A stretch of 64,000 nt of DNA from Megasphaera vaginalis (ex Bordigoni et al. 2020) (GTDB lineage: Bacteria > Bacillota > Negativicutes > Veillonellales > Megasphaeraceae), in contig NZ_OEQB01000001.1 of NCBI RefSeq assembly GCF_900240295.1, positions 461,352 through 525,351 on the forward strand. The letters are read 5' to 3'. The notes under the pieces are model-generated. The model had not been told where the DNA came from. It ran no database searches and saw nothing but the letters and a program-made list of their open reading frames with translations. Positions within the stretch are counted from its first letter, which is position 1, and each line of letters opens with the position of its first letter. A program made the position numbers and the translations under genes. Below, in pieces: positions 25,532-34,312 of the stretch.

Positions 25532-26223
25532 GGCGTTCTCCTTTCCACCGCCGGATCAACGGCGCCGTTAGCAGCAAAGGCCGCCGCCCGTTCCCGACAG
25601 GTGCCGCAGACGCCGCACGGCACTTCGCCGCCGGCATAACAAGACCACGTCCGTTCATAAGGAACGTTCAAGGCCAGTCCCTGTCTGACGATATCGCGCT
25701 TATACCAATGCAGAAACGGCGCCACAACGCGAAGCTGATGGCCCGATCCGGCCCAAATGGCGACGCTGATACCGGCCTGAAACGCCGGCGAGCAGTCGGG
25801 ATAAGCGAAACCGGCGGCATCTTCCGCATGGACACCGTAATAAAGAAGGTCACACCCTTCACTTAAAGCGACACCGGCGGCAGCCGAAAGAAAGAGGCCA
25901 TTGCGAAAGGGAACGTATGTCGCTACCGGCTTTTCTCCTCCTGTCGCTGCAATCTGTTCTGCATACGTGGCCTGTGGCACAGCTTCTGTCGATTGCTGCA
26001 ACAATGCGCAATTGCTGTATTGAAAAACGGCGTCAAGATTGATTTCCAAGTGCCTGACCCGATAGTAATCGGCAATTGACGCTGCCGCGGCCAGTTCCTT
26101 CCGATGCTTCTGTCCGTAATATATGGATAAGGTGATGACGTTATCGCTGCCGTGTTCCGCAACGGCCATGGCCAGGGCCGTCGTCGAATCGATACCGCCG
26201 CTAGATAGAACAAGTGCTTTCAA
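25528..26223 (-). CDS. queC: 7-cyano-7-deazaguanine synthase
   Basis: 231 aa, ATP-dependent conversion of 7-carboxy-7-deazaguanine to preQ0. The PP-loop [15 protein letters not shown] is at residues 6-20, and the C-terminal zinc motif with four Cys reads [19 protein letters not shown]. Position in the que operon confirms the call. Confidence 0.97.
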   Translation of the reverse strand: MKALVLSSGGIDSTTALAMAVAEHGSDNVITLSIYYGQKHRKELAAAASIADYYRVRHLEINLDAVFQYSNCALLQQSTEAVPQATYAEQIAATGGEKPVATYVPFRNGLFLSAAAGVALSEGCDLLYYGVHAEDAAGFAYPDCSPAFQAGISVAIWAGSGHQLRVVAPFLHWYKRDIVRQGLALNVPYERTWSCYAGGEVPCGVCGTCRERAAAFAANGAVDPAVERRTP

Positions 26224-26242
26224 TGTTCCGCCTCCTGAGCTT

Positions 26243-26833
26243 TTATTTCAAATACAGCTGCAACGCTGTTTCCGTCTTGAATCGTCCGCGCAGTTCCGCC
26301 GTGCAGGTTTTCGTATTCGTCTTGCGGATACCGCGGCAAGTCACACAACTGTGCCGGCCTTCAATCAGAACGGCAATATCCTGACTGCCCGTAATTCGGG
26401 AAAGAATGTCGGCTATATCCGCTCCGATTCGCTCTTGCAGCTGAAGCCGCCTGCCGGCCATGTCACAGATCCTGGCGATCTTGGACAAGCCGATGACCAT
26501 GTTGCCGGGAATATAGGCGACAGTGGCCTTCATGTCGTACATGAGTGCCAAATGGTGTTCACAATACGAAAAAAACTCAATATCCTTCATGACGACAATG
26601 CGATCTTTATCTGCCGTCATCGCTGCTGTCACATCGTTATCGTCTGCAACGGCAAAAGTCTTAGCAAAAAGCGCTGCCAACTCCTGATTGGAATAATTCA
26701 TGCCGGCAAAAACCTCTTCATACATATTGGCAACACGTTGCGGCGTTTCCTTCAGCCCGGCGCGGTCCGGATCGGCGCCGAGGGCCGCTAAAATCCCGCG
26801 AACATGCACCGCAATAGCTTCCTTGTCAATCAT
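26243..26833 (-). CDS. folE: GTP cyclohydrolase I
   Basis: 196 aa, T-fold. It converts GTP to dihydroneopterin triphosphate, the entry step for both folate and queuosine; its location between queC and queE assigns it to preQ1 synthesis here. Zinc ligands are visible in [14 protein letters not shown] and in [14 protein letters not shown] lies 3 bp after the queE stop. Confidence 0.96.
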   Translation of the reverse strand: MIDKEAIAVHVRGILAALGADPDRAGLKETPQRVANMYEEVFAGMNYSNQELAALFAKTFAVADDNDVTAAMTADKDRIVVMKDIEFFSYCEHHLALMYDMKATVAYIPGNMVIGLSKIARICDMAGRRLQLQERIGADIADILSRITGSQDIAVLIEGRHSCVTCRGIRKTNTKTCTAELRGRFKTETALQLYLK

Positions 26834-26835
26834 CC

Positions 26836-27492
26836 CTATACACCTCGCATATCAGGCGGCCAAATCATTTTGTGCAGCTGCAATTGCAGTCTCACACCGT
26901 TCCATCTCTCGCGGCTCATATACCGAACGATCCGTTTCGGATCAATACGGCCGAAAACGGGACTGATATAGACAGTGCACCGCTCAGTCAGTTCATGGCG
27001 GCGGATAACTTCCCCGGCACGCTTCAGATCCTCTTCCGTAGAAGCAACAAACTTGACGGCATCACCGGGCCGGAGACATGCAAAATTTTCAAGCACCATC
27101 CGCTCTTCACAGCCGCTGCCGGCCAATTTATAATCCAATGTAAAGTGCGGTCGCCCTGCCGTACAAAAGGGAGCCAACGGAACGGCGCCGTTCGTCTCCA
27201 CTTCCACCTGACACGACGTCCTCCTGTCAAAAAGCTGCAAAAGCGTCGCCATCTCCTCTTGCAGCAGCGGCTCACCGCCTGTAAGCGTCACATTGGTAAC
27301 GCCGGCAGCGAGAACATAGTCCGTAATCGCTTCAGGTGTCAACTCTTCATATGGGCAATCCGCTTCATTGGCCCAACGCGTGTCGCAATAAGAACACGCC
27401 AGATTGCAGCCTTGAAAACGGATAAATACGGCCAACGCACCGGCACGGGGACCTTCGCCGTTAATGCTGATGAATTTCTCTGCTACTTGCAT
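26836..27492 (-). CDS. queE: 7-carboxy-7-deazaguanine synthase (radical SAM)
   Basis: 218 aa. The radical-SAM motif is [16 protein letters not shown], a CxxxCxxC cluster near residue 30, and GGEPLLQ is the SAM-binding GGE motif. It contracts the ring of 6-carboxytetrahydropterin. The start overlaps the end of queD by 10 bp. Confidence 0.96.
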   Translation of the reverse strand: MQVAEKFISINGEGPRAGALAVFIRFQGCNLACSYCDTRWANEADCPYEELTPEAITDYVLAAGVTNVTLTGGEPLLQEEMATLLQLFDRRTSCQVEVETNGAVPLAPFCTAGRPHFTLDYKLAGSGCEERMVLENFACLRPGDAVKFVASTEEDLKRAGEVIRRHELTERCTVYISPVFGRIDPKRIVRYMSRERWNGVRLQLQLHKMIWPPDMRGV

Positions 27493-27914
27493 TCAGTCTC
27501 TCCTGTATAGACGGCACAGTTATTCGGCGTTTCGTACACTTTTACGGCCGTCACGGCTACTCCTCGCGCCGTCAGAAGCGAAAAAAAGTGAGCGGCAAAG
27601 TTTTCTGCCGTCGGCCTGAACGGAACTTCCGTCAAAAGCATGGACTCTTCCCGCAAAGCGGTAAGCGTACGTTCCCGAAGGGAATCTTTTTCGTAAATCA
27701 GCGAATGATCCAGTTTGCGACAAATATCTTTCAGCGCTGTCCGCAAAACAGCAAAATCCATGACCATGCCGCGAGTCTGTTTTTCCTGTTGCAACACGCC
27801 GCCGGCCTGTGCAATCACACGCCAACGATGACCGTGAATATTGCGGCATTTTCCATCATAATCACGAAGAAAATGCGCAGCATCAAAGCATTCTTCACAT
27901 TCCAAATAAAACAT
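27483..27914 (-). CDS. queD: 6-carboxy-5,6,7,8-tetrahydropterin synthase
   Basis: 143 aa, T-fold PTPS family. Catalytic Cys and zinc His residues are visible in FDAAHFLRDYDGKCRNIHGH. First gene of the que operon, with AGGAG upstream and directly behind the leader hairpin. Converts dihydroneopterin triphosphate to carboxytetrahydropterin. Confidence 0.96.
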   Translation of the reverse strand: MFYLECEECFDAAHFLRDYDGKCRNIHGHRWRVIAQAGGVLQQEKQTRGMVMDFAVLRTALKDICRKLDHSLIYEKDSLRERTLTALREESMLLTEVPFRPTAENFAAHFFSLLTARGVAVTAVKVYETPNNCAVYTGETECK

Positions 27915-27930
27915 CTTTTTCTCCTATAAA

Positions 27931-27957
27931 AAAGAGCCCTGCAGCAACGCAGAGCTC
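27931..27957 (-). terminator. Regulatory terminator ahead of queD
   Basis: Stem GAGCTCTGC / GCAGGGCTC (one G-U) with a short loop and UUUUUU on the minus strand, between the leader and queD. A second hairpin (GTTTTGT / ACAAAAC, 27961-27978) precedes it. It would stop transcription when preQ1 is bound. Confidence 0.85.
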
Positions 27958-27994
27958 ACCGTTTTGTGGCAACAAAACGACAATAATGCCGGGC

Positions 27995-28040
27995 GTCCTG
28001 GTTTTGTTTAGGGACAGGATGGCACGAACGAACTGTCCAT
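27995..28040 (-). promoter_or_regulatory. Candidate preQ1 riboswitch aptamer (class I-like)
   Basis: In the minus-strand leader a stem GGACAG / CUGUCC encloses a 15-nt loop and is followed by the A-rich tail CUAAACAAAACCAGGA. The small hairpin with an A-rich tail that ends in a G-rich stretch is the layout of preQ1-I, and the tail resembles the Thermoanaerobacter example. The loop is a weaker match. Promoter upstream, terminator downstream and a complete preQ1 operon make the context strong. Confidence 0.55.
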
Positions 28041-28056
28041 AATAATACACGGTTTT

Positions 28057-28085
28057 AGTCTACATGGGACAACGCATTTTGTCAA
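28057..28085 (-). promoter_or_regulatory. Promoter of the que operon
   Basis: TTGACA-N17-TAGACT on the minus strand, placing the transcript start about 10-15 nt before the riboswitch-like hairpin. Confidence 0.8.
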
Positions 28086-28112
28086 GTAAGGCCCTCCGGC
28101 GGCAAGATAAGC

Positions 28113-28691
28113 TCAGCAGGGAAACTCCAGTTTGATAATCTGTCCGTTCTTTACGGTCTGACTGGAACGAAATTGCCGCATATATTCCCGATCGGCCATC
28201 CCTTCCTTCGCCGCGACAAGTAAAAGATTGCGGATAAATTGCGCATGCGTAAACACGACGATAAACGATTCTTTCCGTTCCCGCAGTCTTTGCAATGTCT
28301 CCCGGATGCGGCAAAGAAGCTGACTGTAGCTTTCAGCGCCGCTGCCGTCACAGTAATCGGGATCCATTGCCCGCCAATACGCCACTACTCGAGGACGCCG
28401 CTGGACCGAGGTCGTGCCGACGCAGGTAGCCGGCGCCAAATAGACGAATTCCCGCACACTGTCCCATATTTCCCTTTTTGCAGCCGGCCATTTTTGCAAC
28501 GTCGGCGCCGCCGTTTCTCTGGCGCGCAAATATGGCGACGTAATGATCAGTTCCGGCTCGGGAATGTTGTCGCTGACTGCCGACGCCTGTTCTCTTCCCC
28601 GCAAGGAAAGCGGTATCGTTTCATGATCATTTGTTGCTTCTCCCGCATTGGCCAGGCTTTCACCGTGACGAACAAACCAAATTTCCTTCAT
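28113..28691 (-). CDS. Histidine phosphatase family protein
   Basis: 192 aa with the RHGES motif at residues 8-12 and catalytic His in VFTHAQFIRN. The middle part differs from the CobC-like enzyme at 2638-3291, and no metabolic context points to a substrate; SixA- or PhoE-like broad phosphatase activity is possible. A TATAAT box (28724-28729) and a GGGAGAGG site precede it; the gene ends in front of the que promoter. Confidence 0.82.
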   Translation of the reverse strand: MKEIWFVRHGESLANAGEATNDHETIPLSLRGREQASAVSDNIPEPELIITSPYLRARETAAPTLQKWPAAKREIWDSVREFVYLAPATCVGTTSVQRRPRVVAYWRAMDPDYCDGSGAESYSQLLCRIRETLQRLRERKESFIVVFTHAQFIRNLLLVAAKEGMADREYMRQFRSSQTVKNGQIIKLEFPC

Positions 28692-28734
28692 CTTTTTCCT
28701 CTCCCTTGCCGTTTTCTTTTTTCATTATAAAACA

Positions 28735-28768
28735 AAAATGAGGCGCTGCAAATGCAGCACCTCATTTT
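28735..28768 (-). terminator. Terminator of the pyruvate:ferredoxin oxidoreductase gene
   Basis: Stem AAAATGAGGTGCTGC / GCAGCGCCTCATTTT with one mismatch, then UUUUUGUUUU on the minus strand. Confidence 0.92.
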
Positions 28769-28806
28769 GTAAAGGTAGGCGTATTTTTATTACTGAAACA
28801 GAAGAC

Positions 28807-31800
28807 TTATTTTCCTGCTAATTCTTTATATGTTGCATATTTATCTTTTGCGTAGGCTTCGGCTTTCGAGAAGAGTTCTTCAGCCATATCCGGGAAGGTA
28901 CGCGTTAACGCGGCATAGCGCGTTTCACCCATGAGGTAATCGCGGAAGGAACCGGTCGGTTCTTTCGAGTCGAGAATGAACGGGTTCTTCCCTTCTTCGG
29001 CCAGCATCGGATTATACCGATAGAGATGCCAGTAACCGCATTCAACGGCACGTTTCATTTCTTCCTGCGCCTTGCCCATGCCGCAGCTGAGGCCATGGTT
29101 GATGCAAGGCGAATAAGCGATGATGATGGACGGGCCGTCATAGGCTTCCGCTTCTTTGATAGCCTTGATCATCTGATTCGGATCAGCGCCGAGAGCGACC
29201 TGCGCAATGTAGATATGACCATAGGACATGAGGATACGTCCCAGATCCTTTTTGTTCGTCCGCCGGCCGGCAGAAGCGAACTGCGCAACGGCGCCGATCG
29301 GCGTAGCCTTCGAAGACTGTCCGCCGGTATTGGAATATACTTCCGTATCGACGAGCATGATATTGACATTGACATTCATGGAAAGAACATGATCCAAGCC
29401 GCCGTAGCCGATATCATAAGCCCAGCCGTCGCCGCCGTACATCCAGATCGTCTTCTTCACGATATGTTCTTTATGGGCCAAGAGATAATCGCGGATTTCT
29501 TTCGCTTCCCCGCTGAGGTTGGCATTGACCAAGGCGGCAATCAAAGCCTTGCTCGTTTCTTCCGTCACTTCCCCTTCATTGCTGACGCCGTACGATTCCA
29601 ACCATTTTTTAGCCGCTTCGTGAAGCGTTCCGTCGACGAGGGGCATGAGTTTTTCAACGTGCAGCCGGATAGCGGCGCGCTGCTGATCCATGGAAAGGTA
29701 CATGCCCAAAGCAAACTCGGCATTATCTTCAAATACGGAATTGGACCAAGCCGGACCACAACCATTTTCATCGGTCGTATAGGACAAACTCGGCATTGCG
29801 GAACCCCAAGCCTGCGTACAGCCCGTTGCATTGGCAATCAGCATCCGATGACCGAAGAGCTGCGTCAACGTCTTCATATACGCCGTTTCGGCGCAACCTG
29901 CGCAAGCGCCGGAGAATTCGAGGAGCGGCTTATTGAACTGGCTGCCTTTGATCGTGAATTTATCGAGCCCCGTTTCTTTCTTGCTCAGGGTCTGCGCATA
30001 ATCCCAGTTGACGCTTTCATGGCGCTGTGTATCGAGCGGTTCCATGACGAGCGCCTTATCCTTGGCCGGACAGATATTGGCACAGGTGTAGCAGCTGTAA
30101 CAGTCGAGAGGCGAAACTTGGATGCGGAAACCGTATTTTTCCAATCCCTTACCGATGGCCGGTTTAGTTTCAAAACCTGCCGGAGCGTTCTGCTGTTCCG
30201 TTTCATCAACCAAATACGGGCGAATGGCCGCATGGGGGCAAACGAGAGAACAACGGTTACATTGGATGCAGTTTTCACGGATCCACTTCGGAACGACGGA
30301 AGCGATGCCCCGTTTTTCATACTGCGTCGAACCTACCGGATAGGAACCGTCCGCATAGGGAACGAATTCGCTGACCGGAATATCGTCGCCTTTCTGGGCA
30401 TTGGAAGGCGCGACAATCTTCTGAATAAATTCGGGCAGATCACTGCCTGCCGCCGTTTTTTCATCGTCCGGCAGATCGAGCCAGCTAGCCGGAACTTCGA
30501 CTTTTACCATGCCGTCCAAGCCGCGATCGACAGCCGCCTGGTTCATGGAAACGATCTTGTCCCCTTTGGCCATATACGTCTTGTAGATGGCGTCTTTCAT
30601 ATGCTTAACAGCATCATCGATAGGCAAGATATTGGCCAGTTTAAAGAAGGCCGCCTGCAGTACCGTATTCGTCCGGTTGCCGAGACCGATTTCACCGGCA
30701 ATCTTCGTGGCATCAATGATGTAAAATTCGATCTTTTTCTTGGCGATCTGCCGTTTTACTTCATTGCTTAACTGTTTTTCCAGTTCTTCCGGCGTCCAGC
30801 TGCAATTCAGGAGGAACGTACCGCCGTCACGAATTTCGCCGACAATATCATAGGTCCCCATATACGCCTGCTTATGGCACGCCAGGAAATCGGCAGCTTT
30901 AATGTAGTATGTGGCGCGAATCGGGTTTTTACCGAAGCGGAGATGGGACTTCGTAACGCCGCCCGATTTTTTCGTATCATATTCGAAATATGCCTGTACG
31001 TACATATCCGTGTTATCGCCGATGATCTTGATGGAGTTCTTATTGGCGCCGACAGTTCCGTCGGAACCGAAACCCCAGAACTTACAGTTCACCGTCCCTT
31101 GCGAATCAACGGCAAGCGGAACATCAGGAATAGACAGATGGGTTACATCATCATTCAGGCCGACGGTAAAATGCATCTTCGGATTCAGCGAATCCATATT
31201 CTTGAATACGGCATTGATCGAAGCCGGCGCTACGTCCTTCGAAGACAACCCATAACGGCAAGCCAGGATATCGACCGGTTTAGCGACATGTTTCATTGCG
31301 GCGCAAACGTCTTCATAAAGCGGTTCGCCCAAGGCGCCCGGTTCTTTCGTGCGATCCATGACCGTAATCGTGCGGACCGTGTCCGGCAATTCCTTCAGGA
31401 AATGTTCCAGCGAGAAAGGACGGTAGAGATGTACCTGGAGATAGCCGACCTTCTTCCCTTGCGCCATCAGGGCATCTATAGTTTCCTGAATAGCGCCGGT
31501 AGCGGAACCCATGGCAACAATAACATGTTCGGCATCTTCGGCGCCGTAATAATTGAAGAGCTTATACGTTCTGCCCGTCAGTTCACTGATCTTGTTCATA
31601 TAGTCTTCAACAATATACGGCAGTCTGTCATACCAGAGATTGCTGGCTTCTTTCGACTGGAAATACATATCCGGATTGGTAACGGTACTGCGCATAACCG
31701 GATGTTCCGGATTCAAACCGTGATGTTTGAAATCGTAAAGAGCGTCACGATCAATCAGCTTAGCCAATTCTTCTTCAGGCAACATGTAAATTTTTTGGAT

Positions 31801-32340
31801 TTCATGAGATGTGCGGAAGCCGTCAAAGAAATGCATGAACGGCACGTGCCCTTTAATCGCCGATAAATGAGCGACAGCCGCCAAATCGGCACATTCCTGA
31901 ACGCTGGCGCTGCAAAGCTGTGCCAATCCCGTGTTGCGACAGCCCATGACATCCGAGTGGTCGCCGAAGATAGACATCGTATGCGTGCCGACTGTACGAG
32001 CGGCAACGTGCAGCACCACCGGTTTCAACTGGCCCGAAAGACGGTGCAGCACCGGAATCATCAACATCAGGCCTTGTGAAGCCGTAAACGTCGAACAGAG
32101 ACTGCCGGCTTCCGAAGCGCCGTGAACAGCGCCAATAGCACCTGCTTCCGACTGCATTTCAACTAATTTTACTGTTTGTCCGAATAAATTTTTCCGCCCT
32201 TTAGCAGACCAGACATCCACGTGTTCTGCCATCGGCGATGACGGGGTAATCGGGTAAATCGTCGCAACTTCCGTAAACGAATACGCTACGTCCGCTGCCG
32301 CTTCATTACCGTCAAGGGTCTTAACGATCTGTCGTACCAT
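28807..32340 (-). CDS. nifJ: Pyruvate:ferredoxin (flavodoxin) oxidoreductase
   Basis: 1177-aa single-chain enzyme oxidising pyruvate to acetyl-CoA and CO2 with ferredoxin reduction. Domains in order: pyrimidine-binding TPP domain (IYPITPSSPMAEH), gamma and delta domains, two [4Fe-4S] ferredoxin motifs near residue 691 (CIQCNRCSLVCP) and 750 (CYSCYTCANICP), a further cluster region (CAGCAETAY) and the TPP pyrophosphate domain near 967 (GGDGWAYDIGYGG, then SNTGGQSSKATP). The ATG with AAGGAG at 8 nt is used. Monocistronic, behind a consensus promoter. Confidence 0.98.
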   Translation of the reverse strand: MVRQIVKTLDGNEAAADVAYSFTEVATIYPITPSSPMAEHVDVWSAKGRKNLFGQTVKLVEMQSEAGAIGAVHGASEAGSLCSTFTASQGLMLMIPVLHRLSGQLKPVVLHVAARTVGTHTMSIFGDHSDVMGCRNTGLAQLCSASVQECADLAAVAHLSAIKGHVPFMHFFDGFRTSHEIQKIYMLPEEELAKLIDRDALYDFKHHGLNPEHPVMRSTVTNPDMYFQSKEASNLWYDRLPYIVEDYMNKISELTGRTYKLFNYYGAEDAEHVIVAMGSATGAIQETIDALMAQGKKVGYLQVHLYRPFSLEHFLKELPDTVRTITVMDRTKEPGALGEPLYEDVCAAMKHVAKPVDILACRYGLSSKDVAPASINAVFKNMDSLNPKMHFTVGLNDDVTHLSIPDVPLAVDSQGTVNCKFWGFGSDGTVGANKNSIKIIGDNTDMYVQAYFEYDTKKSGGVTKSHLRFGKNPIRATYYIKAADFLACHKQAYMGTYDIVGEIRDGGTFLLNCSWTPEELEKQLSNEVKRQIAKKKIEFYIIDATKIAGEIGLGNRTNTVLQAAFFKLANILPIDDAVKHMKDAIYKTYMAKGDKIVSMNQAAVDRGLDGMVKVEVPASWLDLPDDEKTAAGSDLPEFIQKIVAPSNAQKGDDIPVSEFVPYADGSYPVGSTQYEKRGIASVVPKWIRENCIQCNRCSLVCPHAAIRPYLVDETEQQNAPAGFETKPAIGKGLEKYGFRIQVSPLDCYSCYTCANICPAKDKALVMEPLDTQRHESVNWDYAQTLSKKETGLDKFTIKGSQFNKPLLEFSGACAGCAETAYMKTLTQLFGHRMLIANATGCTQAWGSAMPSLSYTTDENGCGPAWSNSVFEDNAEFALGMYLSMDQQRAAIRLHVEKLMPLVDGTLHEAAKKWLESYGVSNEGEVTEETSKALIAALVNANLSGEAKEIRDYLLAHKEHIVKKTIWMYGGDGWAYDIGYGGLDHVLSMNVNVNIMLVDTEVYSNTGGQSSKATPIGAVAQFASAGRRTNKKDLGRILMSYGHIYIAQVALGADPNQMIKAIKEAEAYDGPSIIIAYSPCINHGLSCGMGKAQEEMKRAVECGYWHLYRYNPMLAEEGKNPFILDSKEPTGSFRDYLMGETRYAALTRTFPDMAEELFSKAEAYAKDKYATYKELAGK

Positions 32341-32395
32341 ATAAACCACTCCTTCAGCTTAAATAATTACGCAAATACGTAGAACGTTTAACTAA

Positions 32396-32424
32396 ATTAT
32401 AAACGTTTATAGTATACTTGTCAA
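32396..32424 (-). promoter_or_regulatory. Consensus promoter of nifJ with palindromic spacer
   Basis: TTGACA-N17-TATAAT, a full consensus match on the minus strand. The spacer and -10 contain the perfect palindrome TATAAACGTTTATA (32398-32411), and a related AACGTTTAACT lies just downstream (about 32383-32393). A regulator binding here would block RNA polymerase. Resembles but does not match a CcpA cre site. Confidence 0.85.
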
Positions 32425-32530
32425 GAATAATTGCATTGCTTATTTCACATAAGTGATTTGGAAATAAACTTGCAAGTATACGAAAAATCACAGATCAAAC
32501 ATAACTGACACACTCTCCTTTCCGTAACAC

Positions 32531-32568
32531 AAGAGGCCTGCCGCAGCCTTGCTGCCAACAGGCCTCTT
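32531..32568 (-). terminator. Terminator of the serine/threonine-type transporter gene
   Basis: Stem AAGAGGCCTG / CAGGCCTCTT with an inner GCAGC / GCTGC hairpin; weak U-run. Confidence 0.75.
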
Positions 32569-32581
32569 ACTGAACCCCGAC

Positions 32582-33874
32582 CTAGCTGAAAGCCAGGAAC
32601 GGTGAAATAACCAACAGAATGCCGATCGAACTGATCGTGCACAACTTCCAATCACGATAGTGTTTGAACTGCGGCGTCTGCATGACCAAGTAAACCGGCA
32701 TTAAGCAGCCGAGAACCCCCATTAACGGGCTTAACAAAGTCGTAAAGGTCAAGGCCGGTGCATTGAGCGCAATAGCCCCCCACGAAACGCAGACACAGAA
32801 GACGCTGATCCCGTATTTAATCATCTTCTTGTTAACGCTTTCTTCCTTCACATACCGCAGCAAGACATTCATGGCAATGCCGTAGCAGGAATCGCGGAAC
32901 GAAAGGAATACCGAAAAGAACGCCGTTACGACGGCAAAGATGTTAAGTACCAGACTGAGAATCCGCACTGCCGCACCGTCCATACTCTTCGCTGCCATGG
33001 CCAAGGACGAAATATTGGCTTCGTAAGCAGCGACAGCCTGTTCATGACCGACGGCAATATTGAAGGAGAGTGCATAGAAGACGACGACAGTCCACAACGT
33101 CCAGAAGGCGATTTTCATGACTCGCATGGAACGATAATACGCCAAGACTTTGTTATCCGATTTGGCGCGGTACGAAATGACGACCGGACTGATGCCGATG
33201 AAGAAGGTAATCGAAAGAACCGTCAGCGGCAACATAACGATGCTGTTTTTAATCAAGTAAGTAACAGACGGGAACTCGCCGATATTGCCAAAATTCCAAT
33301 ACTGTACCATGACGACGCCGAAGAAAGCGATGACGAGCAACTTCGTTAACACCATACCGGACGATACTTTAAAGAGCAACTTTTCTCCTTGCGACGCAAT
33401 CAAAACGAGACAGCAGATAACGGCCAACCCGTAGAAAATGTTGTCAGACAGCAACGTTTCCGTGACGCCGAAGGTCTGCAAAAAGGACGCGCTGTCGTTC
33501 GTTAGGGCCGTCGAATAGAGGAAAATGACGATCGTCGTAAAGGCAAAGTAGAGGAAGCCAAGGAAAAAGCCCCAATTTCGCCCTAAGTACCCTGAAATGA
33601 TACCGGCAAAGTCTTCACACTTATCGGAATTAGCCATAATTTGTATGTATAATTTCTGAAACTGGTACAAAATGGGATATCCGATCGCTGCTGCAACGAT
33701 ATACACCCACAACCCGACTAAGCCTACTTGCAACGGCAGGAACACGATACCGGCACCGATAGCCATGCCGATACACATAATAATCCAACCTAAATCCATT
33801 CCGGAAAATTTGGAAGCCTTCTTCCATTCTTCCAAGGTCATACCCGCTTTTTTTGCATACTCAAGTGATGACAT
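32582..33874 (-). CDS. HAAAP-family amino-acid transporter (SdaC/serine-threonine type)
   Basis: 430 aa, about 11 helices. The N-terminal WIIMCIGMAIGAGIVFLPLQ and VVISYRAK segments are typical of hydroxy/aromatic amino-acid permeases (SdaC, YhaO). It would take up serine, threonine or a related amino acid by cation symport. Its promoter is nearly a copy of that of nifJ, suggesting common regulation of amino-acid uptake and pyruvate oxidation; serine gives pyruvate by deamination. No deaminase is next to it. Leader about 145 nt. Confidence 0.87.
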   Translation of the reverse strand: MSSLEYAKKAGMTLEEWKKASKFSGMDLGWIIMCIGMAIGAGIVFLPLQVGLVGLWVYIVAAAIGYPILYQFQKLYIQIMANSDKCEDFAGIISGYLGRNWGFFLGFLYFAFTTIVIFLYSTALTNDSASFLQTFGVTETLLSDNIFYGLAVICCLVLIASQGEKLLFKVSSGMVLTKLLVIAFFGVVMVQYWNFGNIGEFPSVTYLIKNSIVMLPLTVLSITFFIGISPVVISYRAKSDNKVLAYYRSMRVMKIAFWTLWTVVVFYALSFNIAVGHEQAVAAYEANISSLAMAAKSMDGAAVRILSLVLNIFAVVTAFFSVFLSFRDSCYGIAMNVLLRYVKEESVNKKMIKYGISVFCVCVSWGAIALNAPALTFTTLLSPLMGVLGCLMPVYLVMQTPQFKHYRDWKLCTISSIGILLVISPFLAFS

Positions 33875-34025
33875 ACGTGAAACCTCCTATGGGTAATTTT
33901 CTCCATGTACTACATAAACACTGCTCTTCTCCCTTTTTAAGTTAAACCTGCTATTTTTTTACTTGCAAAAAATAGTATTTTTATTCCTTTCATATTTTTT
34001 CTATACGGCCGTTTCTTTTAACTAA

Positions 34026-34054
34026 ATTTTAAGTTACAACGTTTTACTTGTCAA
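34026..34054 (-). promoter_or_regulatory. Promoter of the transporter gene, similar to that of nifJ
   Basis: TTGACA-N17-TAAAAT on the minus strand. As at nifJ, the -35 is followed by AGTA, the spacer contains AAACGTT and the -10 is followed by TTTAGTTAAA. A further GTTAAACGTTTTA lies about 100 bp upstream (34138-34151). The rest of 33875-34250 is AT-rich without other structure. Confidence 0.75.
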
Positions 34055-34249
34055 TATACACGAGGTTCTTATTATGTATAAACAAGATTGATTGTATTCG
34101 TTTTTAGAATTATTGTATATATCATCATAAAATTTTATGTTAAACGTTTTATTAAAATTGATATTTTTTAACGTATATTTTATATATTATTACATTTTAT
34201 CGGTTTTGTAATATTAACGAAATTCCTTAAAGATGGAAATAAAGCCAAA

Positions 34250-34282
34250 AAAACACAGTCCTCTGACAGAGGACTGTGTTTT
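34250..34282 (-). terminator. Terminator of cfa
   Basis: Perfect 16-bp stem AAAACACAGTCCTCTG and complement, U-run in the minus-strand transcript; ends the cca-pbp-folD-cfa operon. Confidence 0.93.
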
Positions 34283-34312
34283 CTGTTTTCTTGAAAGGCA
34301 ATACACCTTGTT

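Noticed and set aside
29026..30771. Long plus-strand frame (581 codons) opposite pyruvate:ferredoxin oxidoreductase
   Set aside because: It is antisense to a highly conserved gene, has no ribosome-binding site and no family resemblance; it results from codon bias of the real gene.
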